Shown: positions 1 through 5,768, numbered from the stretch's first letter. The stretch is DNA of 5,768 bases from Bacillota bacterium (GCA_023446675.1 JAEXPO010000458.1:1-5768), one strand, 5' to 3'. Numbers and translations are program-made. The notes: generated by a model from the letters alone, not told the origin.

Positions 1-64
1 AATTTATACCGTACACTCATTTATATCCGCTATGCAAAATGCCCTTTGAGACGGAATATTACTG

Positions 65-74
65 CCTATATAGG
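65..74. promoter_or_regulatory. Perfect 10-base palindrome CCTATATAGG, possible protein site
   Basis: CCTATATAGG reads identically on both strands and lies about 10 bases upstream of the candidate -35 box at 85-90. Its position would suit an activator or repressor half-site pair. A 10-base palindrome in AT-rich DNA can easily be chance, and I recognise no regulator with this consensus. Confidence 0.2.
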
Positions 75-84
75 ATATTTCTTA

Positions 85-113
85 TTGTTCGGAATACACG
101 TATTTATTATGAT
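85..113 (+). promoter_or_regulatory. Candidate sigma-A-type promoter
   Basis: TTGTTC (85-90) and TATGAT (108-113) are separated by exactly 17 bases. The -10 box matches TATAAT at five of six positions; the -35 box matches TTGACA only at its first three. Transcription would start near 120, leaving an untranslated leader of about 135 bases that contains the hairpin at 172-196. The weak -35 fits a promoter needing an activator, which is common for sugar operons. This is a prediction from base pattern only. Confidence 0.4.
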
Positions 114-119
114 CAATAC
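100..119. promoter_or_regulatory. Imperfect 20-base dyad covering the candidate -10 box, possible operator
   Basis: GTATT at 100-104 is mirrored by AATAC at 115-119. Across the 20 bases, 8 of 10 symmetric pairs are complementary. The centre falls between 109 and 110, inside the predicted -10 box. A repressor bound here would block polymerase. The AT-rich context raises the chance of a random dyad, and no known operator consensus is matched. Confidence 0.25.
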
Positions 120-171
120 AGAGTCAAAAACATTTCGTACAAAGTATTCTCATTAATCAAACGGCCTTGTC

Positions 172-196
172 GGCCCGGCTTTACTTTTACCGGGCC
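172..196 (+). other. GC-rich hairpin in the leader, GGCCCGG / CCGGGCC
   Basis: GGCCCGG (172-178) pairs perfectly with CCGGGCC (190-196) across an 11-base loop. The stem stands out against the AT-rich surroundings and sits about 60 bases before the first start codon. No run of T follows the stem, so it is not a typical intrinsic terminator. It could be a leader structure, an mRNA-stabilising element, or the remnant of a terminator for a gene upstream of the window. A small extra GACC/GGTC stem (208-211 with 218-221) follows it. Confidence 0.5.
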
Positions 197-255
197 TGTA
201 TGCCCGTGACCTTTTCCGGTCCAAGGCAAATAGCTGAGAGGGGGACATCAAATTC

Positions 256-1173
256 ATGAATCTAATCAGAAATACTTTCAAGCACCGGGCTCTTCTTGCC
301 ATGGCCCTGCCGGGAATCATTCTTATCTTCATGTTTTCCTATATGCCCATGTTCGGTATTGTGGTAGCCTTTAAAAAATTTAATTTTGGCGACGGCATTT
401 TCGGAAGCCCCTGGGTGGGCTTTGATAATTTCAAGTTCCTATTTAATTCCGGCGCCACCACCTGGAGGCTTATACGAAACACGGTGGGCTATTATTTGTT
501 GTTTACAATTGTGGGCACCATTGGAAATGTGGCACTGGCCATTGCATTGAACGAATGTCTCAGCAAACGGTTTGCGAAAGTTTCCCAGACATTTATGATA
601 CTGCCTACCTTTATATCGTGGATTGCAGTGACCTTCATTGTAAAAGCGCTGCTGGACGGACAAAACGGAATGATTAACCATCTTCTTATTTCCCTTGGAA
701 AGGACACTGTCCAATGGTATACCTCTCCAGACAAGTGGCCGGTAATACTATTGATTGTTAATATGTGGAAAGGTGTTGGCTATGGCTCCATTCTCTATCT
801 GTCGGCTCTTGCAGGCATGGATCAGGAAATGTTTGAAGCCGCGGAGCTGGACGGAGCAACCAAGCGCCAGCAGATTTTCTATATCACCCTTCCCATGCTA
901 ACATCCATGATTTCCATTATGACACTGATGAGCCTGGGCGGCATTATGAGCTCCAATACGGGCCTTTTCTACCAGGTGACCAAAAACATCGGAATTCTGT
1001 ATCCAACAACCCAAACCATAGACGCTTACATCATGAACGCCCTGATGAGCGGCTCCTCCAATTTCGGCATGACCTCTGCCGTGACCTTTTTCCAGTCCTT
1101 TGTGGGCTGTGTCATGGTAGTTGGAACAAACCTTCTGGTTAGAAGATGGGAGCCGGATAATTCTCTGTTCTGA
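256..1173 (+). CDS. Carbohydrate ABC transporter permease, LplB type
   Basis: Integral membrane subunit of a binding-protein-dependent sugar importer. The 305-residue protein has about six hydrophobic segments, near residues 12-35, 74-99, 113-135, 162-185, 212-233 and 270-294. The N-terminal stretch with SYMPMFGIVVAFK followed by SPWVGFDNF is characteristic of the LplB family (COG4209), which imports complex or plant-derived oligosaccharides. The cytoplasmic EAA loop that docks on the ATPase is at about 194-213 (EAAELDG, then LP). The C-terminus ends in RRWEPDNSLF, matching the family's usual short tail. Length is normal. The start is fixed by a purine-rich GAGAGGGGG at 236-244, a slightly long 11 bases before ATG, and by an in-frame TGA at 235-237. 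It is the first gene of the set and pairs with the permease at 1309. The exact sugar cannot be read from a permease. Confidence 0.93.
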   Translation: MNLIRNTFKHRALLAMALPGIILIFMFSYMPMFGIVVAFKKFNFGDGIFGSPWVGFDNFKFLFNSGATTWRLIRNTVGYYLLFTIVGTIGNVALAIALNECLSKRFAKVSQTFMILPTFISWIAVTFIVKALLDGQNGMINHLLISLGKDTVQWYTSPDKWPVILLIVNMWKGVGYGSILYLSALAGMDQEMFEAAELDGATKRQQIFYITLPMLTSMISIMTLMSLGGIMSSNTGLFYQVTKNIGILYPTTQTIDAYIMNALMSGSSNFGMTSAVTFFQSFVGCVMVVGTNLLVRRWEPDNSLF

Positions 1174-1269
1174 CAGGGCTCGGATGAACTCTGACAGATT
1201 CTGTGATAGAGAGCTGATGAACGCCGGTAATTTCTGTAATAGCGTTCCGATAAAGCCGGATACCCTGAC
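1171..1269 (+). repeat. Three degenerate 33-base tandem repeats in the permease-permease gap
   Basis: Units at 1171-1203, 1204-1236 and 1237-1269 follow each other with no gap. Unit 1 and unit 2 agree at 22 of 33 positions; unit 2 and unit 3 agree at 17 of 33, better with a one-base shift around a shared GCCGG. The best-kept core is T-R-A-Y-A-G-N-G then C-N-GAT-R-AA. The first unit begins with the TGA stop of the upstream gene. A partly similar stretch (CCGGATAA...CTCTG) lies inside the last codons of that gene. The unit length is a multiple of three and each unit holds in-frame stop codons when read in the gene's frame. This could be decayed duplication of the gene end, or spaced binding sites. 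The repeat fills most of the 135-base gap; the remainder holds the next ribosome binding site. Confidence 0.5.
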
Positions 1270-1308
1270 CTGAGGTGTTTTCCATACAGATATAAGGAGA
1301 CTGATTTT

Positions 1309-2211
1309 ATGCCGAAAAGAAAAAGACCCAAATTTTCATCGGGTCAAATCCTGTTGATGATTATTTTAGGCCTGTTTGCCCTGCTGTGTCTTCTGCCGAT
1401 GCTGTTAATCGTGGTGGTTTCTTTTAGCTCGGAAGCCAGCATCAGCTCCAAGGGCTTCAGCTTTTTCCCCGAAGAATGGTCCCTTAAGGCCTTTGGCTAT
1501 GTAGCCGCCTTCAGCAATCAGCTTATCCAGTCGTACATGGTTACCATCTACGAAACCTTTGTGGGTACAGCCATAACACTTGTTCTCACCAGTATGTTTG
1601 CCTATACCTTAAGCCGGAGGGATTTCATGCTGAGAAAGGCATTGGCCGTCTATCTTCTTATTACCATGCTTTTCAGCGGAGGCCTTCTTTCAAGCTATCT
1701 GGTGAACACGAATATATGGGGCATGAGAAACAATCTGCTGGTCCTTGTCATACCCGGAGCCGTAGGCGCCATGAACTGTATAATCATGAGAACCTTTATT
1801 CAGACCAATGTGCCGGACTCGCTTATCGAGTCGGCTAAAATTGACGGAGCCTCCGAATACAGGCTGTTCTTTTCCATAGTCATGCCGATTATGCTTCCCG
1901 TACTGGCGGCCATTGGCTTTATGGCGGCGGTGGGGCACTGGAATGAATGGCAGACTGCCTTCCTGTATATTGATAACCCCAAATACGCAACCCTTCAGCT
2001 TATGCTTATCAGGATAGAAAAAAGCCTGTCCTTCTTGCAGGAGCGCCTGGATTCCCTGTCGGCGGAGGAGCTGGAGCTTCTTGCCAACGCTCCCTCGGAG
2101 ACGGCCCGAATGGCCATTTTGCTCTGCACTCTGGGGCCGGTTATGATAGCCTATCCCTTCTTCCAGAAGTATTTTGTCAAAGGCATTACCATCGGCTCTG
2201 TTAAAGGGTAA
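1309..2211 (+). CDS. Carbohydrate ABC transporter permease, LplC/YtcP type
   Basis: Second membrane subunit of the importer, expected to pair with the LplB-type protein just upstream. The 300-residue protein starts with a basic stretch (MPKRKRPK) and has hydrophobic segments near 13-39, 78-101, 110-132, 142-161, 187-209 and 266-284. Family signatures are clear: LFSGGLLSSYL (121-131), the ATPase-docking EAA loop at about 174-193 (ESAKIDGAS, then MP), VGHWNEW (208-214), and the C-terminal YFVKGITIGSVKG, which closely matches the usual LplC/YtcP ending. Length is typical. AAGGAG at 1294-1299, nine bases before ATG, supports the start. The 135-base gap upstream is long for a permease pair and holds the 33-base repeats, but has no terminator. 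No ATPase gene is next to the pair, which is usual for this class because a shared MsmX-type ATPase often serves several importers. Confidence 0.93.
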   Translation: MPKRKRPKFSSGQILLMIILGLFALLCLLPMLLIVVVSFSSEASISSKGFSFFPEEWSLKAFGYVAAFSNQLIQSYMVTIYETFVGTAITLVLTSMFAYTLSRRDFMLRKALAVYLLITMLFSGGLLSSYLVNTNIWGMRNNLLVLVIPGAVGAMNCIIMRTFIQTNVPDSLIESAKIDGASEYRLFFSIVMPIMLPVLAAIGFMAAVGHWNEWQTAFLYIDNPKYATLQLMLIRIEKSLSFLQERLDSLSAEELELLANAPSETARMAILLCTLGPVMIAYPFFQKYFVKGITIGSVKG

Positions 2212-2230
2212 GTGCCGTGCTATTGCAATA

Positions 2231-2261
2231 AATACCGCAATCTTTAATGCCGCAATTCTTT
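2231..2261 (+). repeat. 15/16-base direct repeat before the esterase gene
   Basis: AATACCGCAATCTTT (2231-2245) is followed immediately by AATGCCGCAATTCTTT (2246-2261), differing by one substitution and one inserted T. A third GCAAT lies at 2225-2229 within the palindrome ATTGCAAT (2222-2229). The repeat sits just before a small stem, CCGG-AAAA-CCGG (2264-2275), whose outer flanks ATCC and GGAT may also pair, and then the ribosome binding site. No run of T follows, so a terminator is unlikely. The function is unknown; a slipped duplication or a short regulatory element are both possible. Confidence 0.4.
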
Positions 2262-2303
2262 ATCCGGAAAACCGGGGGATTTGCTTGAAGGAGGGCCAGG
2301 CTA

Positions 2304-3341
2304 ATGATTTATAAGGATATGGAATTCCACAACGCGGCCCATGTGGAGGAAACCCCGCTTGGCAGCCTTGCATACAGGTTTCCAAAGGATGTCTCGGACA
2401 GTATGGGGGAAGGGACTCATACCTATGGACGCTATGTGTCCCGGACAACAACCGGCTGTGAGCTGCGCTTTGTTTTGGAAGACGGCGACAGGGCCTTGCT
2501 CTTTTTGTCCGCGCTGGATGAGGAGGGTTATGTTCAGGTTTACCGGGGTGATTTCAGGTACTATACGGGCTACACCTATTCCTATCCCGTGAGCAAGGGG
2601 AAGGTAACGGCCATTCCACTGATAAAAAGTCCAGGCTTTGAGGCACTTGAAAGCAATTATAAAAAGGGCTCCTTTTCTCCCGAGGTGTGGCGCATTATGT
2701 TTGATATTAACTGCACCCTGGCCTTTAACGGCCTGGAAACCTACGGCGGCAGGGCGCGTCCTCCGAGGACGGAGGAGGTGCCTTGTAAAACCCTTCTGGC
2801 TTATGGCACTTCCTTGACCTACGGTGCCTGTGCCACGGCACAAAGCCTTTCCTACATCCAGCTTCTGGGACGCTTTTTGAAATGCAATATCCTCAATAAG
2901 GCCATGGGTGGCTCCTGTATGAATGAAATGGGTGTTGCCGACTATTTTGCCCGGGAGGCGGGCTCCTTTGACGCCGTGCTTCTGGAAAATGCGGTGAACA
3001 TGGGGAGTATGCCCCAGGTGTATGAAAAGAACATGACCTATCTAATGGATAGGCTTGTGCCCGCAATGGCTGGAAAACCCATTTACTTAATTACGGCCTA
3101 TCCCAATTCATCCAATATAGGAGGGGATAAAAGCTATCCCTGTGTGAAAAAAAGCGGAGAGGAAGGCTTTCCCCAGGATGAGCTGATGCGGGAGCTTGCC
3201 CGCCGTTATCCCGGTGTAGCTGTCATTGAGGGGGATTCTCTTCTGGAGGATTTCACGGGCCTTACCTGCGACCTCATTCATCTTTCCGATTACGGGCATA
3301 TTGAAGTGGCTCGAAAGCTATCGGAGCGACTGTGCTTTTGA
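2304..3341 (+). CDS. SGNH/GDSL-family hydrolase, probable carbohydrate esterase
   Basis: The 345-residue protein has a beta-rich N-terminal domain (about 1-155) and a C-terminal SGNH hydrolase core (about 160-345). Block I is YGTSLTYG (167-174), with Ser170 as likely nucleophile and Thr replacing the usual Asp of GDS. Block II is NKAMGGS (198-204). Block III is NAVN (229-232), where Asn232 would serve the oxyanion hole but the usual Gly of GxN is Ala. Block V is DLIHLSDYGH (323-332), giving Asp323 and His326. The two-domain layout is known for esterases of the GxDLY/Lipase_GDSL_3 kind in sugar loci. No signal peptide is visible, so it probably acts in the cytoplasm on imported oligosaccharides, for example removing acetyl groups; that substrate is inferred from neighbours only. 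AAGGAGGG at 2288-2295, eight bases before ATG, fixes the start. The gene lies 92 bases after the permease and 59 before the GH35 gene. Confidence 0.85.
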   Translation: MIYKDMEFHNAAHVEETPLGSLAYRFPKDVSDSMGEGTHTYGRYVSRTTTGCELRFVLEDGDRALLFLSALDEEGYVQVYRGDFRYYTGYTYSYPVSKGKVTAIPLIKSPGFEALESNYKKGSFSPEVWRIMFDINCTLAFNGLETYGGRARPPRTEEVPCKTLLAYGTSLTYGACATAQSLSYIQLLGRFLKCNILNKAMGGSCMNEMGVADYFAREAGSFDAVLLENAVNMGSMPQVYEKNMTYLMDRLVPAMAGKPIYLITAYPNSSNIGGDKSYPCVKKSGEEGFPQDELMRELARRYPGVAVIEGDSLLEDFTGLTCDLIHLSDYGHIEVARKLSERLCF

Positions 3342-3400
3342 GTAAATTTATACATTCTGAGGTTTGTGGGTGAAAAAAGGATATTAAGGAGGAATAAAAC

Positions 3401-5768
3401 ATGTCTCATGAAAAAGAAGCCGGTATACCCGTGGCGTTTAACGAAAACGGGTACATTATTAACGGCAAGCCGGTCTGGCTTGCCTCCGGGGAATTTCAGT
3501 ATTTCCGTCTTACCCGTGAGGATTGGGAGCCACGCCTGCTCCAATTGAAGCTGGCAGGGTTCAACACCGTTTCGGTCTATTTTGCGTGGAATTACCACGA
3601 AGCCGAAGAGGGCATATGGGACTTTGAAGGCGACCGGGACGCGGAGGAATTCCTGAAAATAGCTGCCGGGCTGGGCTTATATGTGGTGGCAAGACCTGGT
3701 CCCTTTATCTGCAACGAATGGACCATGGGGGGCATACCGGCCTGGCTCTCCGGTAAAGAGGGTATACGGCTTCGGACGGCGGATCCCCTCTATTTAAGCT
3801 ATTGTGACAAGTGGTGGGATAGAATTGCACCTCTCATAGCCAAATACCAGCTTGGCAGGGAAGGTACCGTTATACTGGTCCAGGTGGAAAATGAGTACGG
3901 CCATCTTGGTGAAAATCAGGAAGGAGCCTATATTTATCATCTGCGGGACGGCTTGAAGCATCACGGCATTACCGTACCCATCATCAACTGTGACAGCTTT
4001 ATTCAGTATAACAGGATTAAGCCCATGAAATGGGAAGGAATTAATTTATGCTGCAACTCAGGGGGAGACGGGCTCAGGGTGCTTCAAAGGGCCAGAACCC
4101 TTCAAAGGGAAGCCCCTCTCTTTGTAACAGAATTCTGGATAGCCGCCTTTGACTGGTGGGGAAGAAACGGCTCGGCGGTTTATGAGAACAGGCGGGCTAT
4201 TTACGGAGGCCTGGAAATGGTGGCCGGGGGAGCGGGAGGCCTTACCGTTTTTGTTTTCAGCGGCGGATCCAACTTCGGTTACTGGCATGGCCAGTCCATC
4301 TGCTCAGACAATAATTTTATGACCACCCTTTACGGACCGGGAGCACCTATTCTGGATGACGGGCTGTTCTCGCCCAAATACGACTTGTTTAAAACCCAAT
4401 ATACTGCATTAAAGGCGGCCTCTAAGGAGCTCGCACAGGCCGGTATGCCTCAAATTACAGGTGATTTGAGGTCCCTTTGCAAGGCTGTCCGAAAAGCGGG
4501 TGACACAACCTTTACCTTTTTTGTAAACCACAGCGCCGAGCAGATGGCTATTGCCGATGCCGAAAAGGAACAGGCGGCGGTGGATATGTCCATACCGGCG
4601 GGTGAGGTGCGCTTGATGATAGAGAATCTGCCCCTGAAATCAGGATTTATCTTAAAGAATACCACCGGAAAGCTTTTCGCGGCAGATCCGGCTCTGGTGG
4701 TGCATGGCCACGGGGGAGAGGGCTTAAGTATTGTCCTGTCTCCGGTAGAGGAAGGTATGGCTGGGGATAGAGAAAAGCTCCAGGTTGTCGGAGAGGATGT
4801 AAGCTTTGAGACAAGGGGAAGTGAAATAAAGCTCCTTGCTATTCCAAATAAGGATAGACAACCCATTACCTGCCAGGTAAAAGCAGGGGCGAAGTCCTTG
4901 ACGGTTATAATACTTAGCAGCGACGAGGTTTCCCGCTGGTATCAGGTGGATTTGCCGGGTATGTCACCTGCACTCATAGGGGGGCCGGATCGCATAGAGA
5001 AGGTGCAAGTTAGAGACGGTACGGCGGAGCTTCTTATGTACAGCAGCCTTGAGCGTCCATTATGGAAGGTTGACTCGGAGGGTTTTACACCATGGAATAT
5101 TAATTGGGGTGCTGCCCGGAAGGAGCACTGTATTTTTCCGGGCAGCCTTCAATGGGTACGAAGCTTCCCGGAAGCTCTTCCCGAATACGATGACAGCAGC
5201 TGGTATGCTTCGGATACCCCTCAGCCCATGGCTAAATTCGGCACAGGGAACGGCAGGGCCTGGTACCGTACTACCCTGGAAATTGAGAGTGAAGGCTGGC
5301 AGATGATTCATACCAGCGGCGCTTCCGACAGGTGGCTGTTCTTCGCGGACGGGAAACATCTCACCTCCAGGGGCATGGGGACACACTTTGGGAAGGATTG
5401 TGCCATTTACCTTACCAAGGGCAGGCACACCCTGGCTGTTCTGATTGAGAACCTGGGCATGTTTAATACAGGCTTTGAGATGGAAATTCCAATGGGAGAG
5501 CCGAAAGGGCTTTATGGGCCTGTATGGCGAAACGGAATTGAAATAAGGGGCTGGAAAATGCGTGAAGGGCTTATGGCAGGAGAAAAGAACGAGTATCCTC
5601 CAAATGCTCAATTGCCCGGCTATGCCTGGGAGAGTATGACCCAAGAGGAGGGACAGGAAAGCCCAAAAGGGCCTATGCTGGTTAAAGGCACCTTCCCCAG
5701 GCCCGAAGGCTTTGAGGGGGCCGTAAGGATTAAGACAAACGGAGGGAAGGGAAGCATCTGGATAAACG
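3401..5768 (+). CDS. GH35 beta-galactosidase-family glycoside hydrolase, 3' end cut by window
   Basis: Glycosidase expected to remove a terminal beta-linked galactose-like sugar from imported oligosaccharide. The frame is open from ATG at 3401 to the window edge (789 codons). The TIM barrel spans about 12-335: FAWNYHE (61-67), RPGPFICNEW (98-107), QVENEYG (161-167) with Glu165 as acid/base, VTEFW (242-246) with Glu244 as nucleophile, and FSGGSNFGYW (286-295). Beta domains follow; GRAWYRTTL (618-626), a DRWLFFADGK segment (643-652), ENLGMFNTGF (683-692) and GLYGPVW (703-709) match GH35 C-terminal galactose-binding-like domains. The last residues, SIWIN, begin the usual WxNGxxxGRYW motif, so probably only a few dozen residues are missing. 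No signal peptide is seen, implying a cytoplasmic enzyme. AAGGAGG (3386-3392) lies eight bases before ATG, and the 59-base gap supports co-transcription. Two sugar-pocket loops are altered (see findings), so beta-galactosidase specificity is not certain. Confidence 0.9.
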   Translation, partial: MSHEKEAGIPVAFNENGYIINGKPVWLASGEFQYFRLTREDWEPRLLQLKLAGFNTVSVYFAWNYHEAEEGIWDFEGDRDAEEFLKIAAGLGLYVVARPGPFICNEWTMGGIPAWLSGKEGIRLRTADPLYLSYCDKWWDRIAPLIAKYQLGREGTVILVQVENEYGHLGENQEGAYIYHLRDGLKHHGITVPIINCDSFIQYNRIKPMKWEGINLCCNSGGDGLRVLQRARTLQREAPLFVTEFWIAAFDWWGRNGSAVYENRRAIYGGLEMVAGGAGGLTVFVFSGGSNFGYWHGQSICSDNNFMTTLYGPGAPILDDGLFSPKYDLFKTQYTALKAASKELAQAGMPQITGDLRSLCKAVRKAGDTTFTFFVNHSAEQMAIADAEKEQAAVDMSIPAGEVRLMIENLPLKSGFILKNTTGKLFAADPALVVHGHGGEGLSIVLSPVEEGMAGDREKLQVVGEDVSFETRGSEIKLLAIPNKDRQPITCQVKAGAKSLTVIILSSDEVSRWYQVDLPGMSPALIGGPDRIEKVQVRDGTAELLMYSSLERPLWKVDSEGFTPWNINWGAARKEHCIFPGSLQWVRSFPEALPEYDDSSWYASDTPQPMAKFGTGNGRAWYRTTLEIESEGWQMIHTSGASDRWLFFADGKHLTSRGMGTHFGKDCAIYLTKGRHTLAVLIENLGMFNTGFEMEIPMGEPKGLYGPVWRNGIEIRGWKMREGLMAGEKNEYPPNAQLPGYAWESMTQEEGQESPKGPMLVKGTFPRPEGFEGAVRIKTNGGKGSIWIN

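Larger units (their letters stand above)
1..255. promoter_or_regulatory. AT-rich leader region upstream of the transporter operon
   Basis: This stretch is visibly richer in A and T than the genes that follow, at least to about position 160. No convincing gene is seen. Frames 1 and 3 are open from the window edge (to about 156 and 209), but the peptides resemble nothing I recognise and have no ribosome binding site. It holds a candidate promoter at 85-113, an imperfect dyad at 100-119, a perfect palindrome at 65-74, and a strong hairpin at 172-196. CGGAATA occurs twice (52-58 and 90-96). A second, weaker -35-like TTGAGA at 46-51 has no well-spaced -10 box. An upstream gene, possibly the missing solute-binding protein, could end just before the window. 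Confidence 0.55.

Noticed and set aside
172..196. Hairpin considered as an intrinsic terminator
   Set aside because: The stem is followed by TGTATGCCC and not by a run of T, so it fails the usual test.
39..209. A 56-codon open frame starting ATG at 39, and an open frame 1 from the left edge to about 156
   Set aside because: No ribosome binding site is present for the ATG, the peptides resemble no family I know, the DNA is AT-rich unlike the genes, and a promoter and hairpin lie inside. Chance open frames in low-stop context, though the tail of an upstream gene cannot be fully excluded.
1235..1248. TGTAATAGCGTTCC considered as a CcpA cre site
   Set aside because: The spacing between the TGTAA and CG elements does not fit the cre consensus, and it lies within the 33-base repeat between genes rather than at a promoter.
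2223..2251. TTGCAA at 2223-2228 as the -35 box of an internal promoter for the esterase gene
   Set aside because: No -10-like hexamer is found at 16-18 bases downstream.
2301..2843. Minus-strand open frame of 180 codons opposite the esterase gene
   Set aside because: It lies antiparallel to a gene with clear catalytic motifs, has no recognisable domain, and is explained as a shadow of that coding sequence.
4259..4279. Ser287 in FSGGSNFG in place of the His found in many GH35 enzymes
   Set aside because: This position is not invariant; human GLB1 has Ile there, and Thr to Ser at 290 is conservative, so it is not evidence for changed function.
4450..4866. Minus-strand open frame of 138 codons opposite the GH35 middle domain
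   Set aside because: It is low-complexity and serine-rich, with no domain; the plus strand reads through as one continuous GH35 frame.
5060..5644. Minus-strand open frame of 194 codons opposite the GH35 gene
   Set aside because: The plus strand here encodes clear GH35 C-terminal motifs (GRAWYRTTL, ENLGMFNTGF); the antisense frame shows no known domain.

Overview
The window is an ordinary-looking carbohydrate-utilisation operon with all genes on the plus strand. The style is Gram-positive, most likely a Firmicute such as a plant-polysaccharide-degrading Clostridia or Paenibacillus relative. This rests on the LplB/LplC(YtcP)-type permease pair, strong AAGGAG-type ribosome binding sites and mid-range GC in genes with AT-rich DNA upstream. 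Genus is not determinable from the sequence alone.

Layout: 1-255 is AT-rich non-coding leader with a candidate promoter (85-113), an imperfect dyad over its -10 box, and a GC-rich hairpin (172-196). Next come two ABC-transporter permeases (256-1173 and 1309-2211), an SGNH/GDSL hydrolase with an extra N-terminal domain (2304-3341), and a GH35 beta-galactosidase-family enzyme (3401 to the window end, truncated at residue 789 just before its expected C-terminal motif). Gaps between genes are 135, 92 and 59 bases. The first two carry short degenerate direct repeats, and no convincing terminator is seen, so co-transcription is likely.

How the genes fit together (inference): the two permeases form the membrane channel of an oligosaccharide importer. 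The solute-binding protein and ATPase are not in the window. The esterase-like protein and the GH35 enzyme both lack signal peptides, so they probably act in the cytoplasm on the imported oligosaccharide, one removing an ester decoration (perhaps acetyl) and the other a terminal galactose-like sugar. The GH35 enzyme keeps both catalytic glutamates but has changed two loops that normally contact galactose, so its true substrate may not be plain galactoside.

I see no mobile element, CRISPR array, RNA gene or defence system. The most unusual items are the altered GH35 sugar pocket and a 33-base tandem repeat that starts at the stop codon of the first permease gene.
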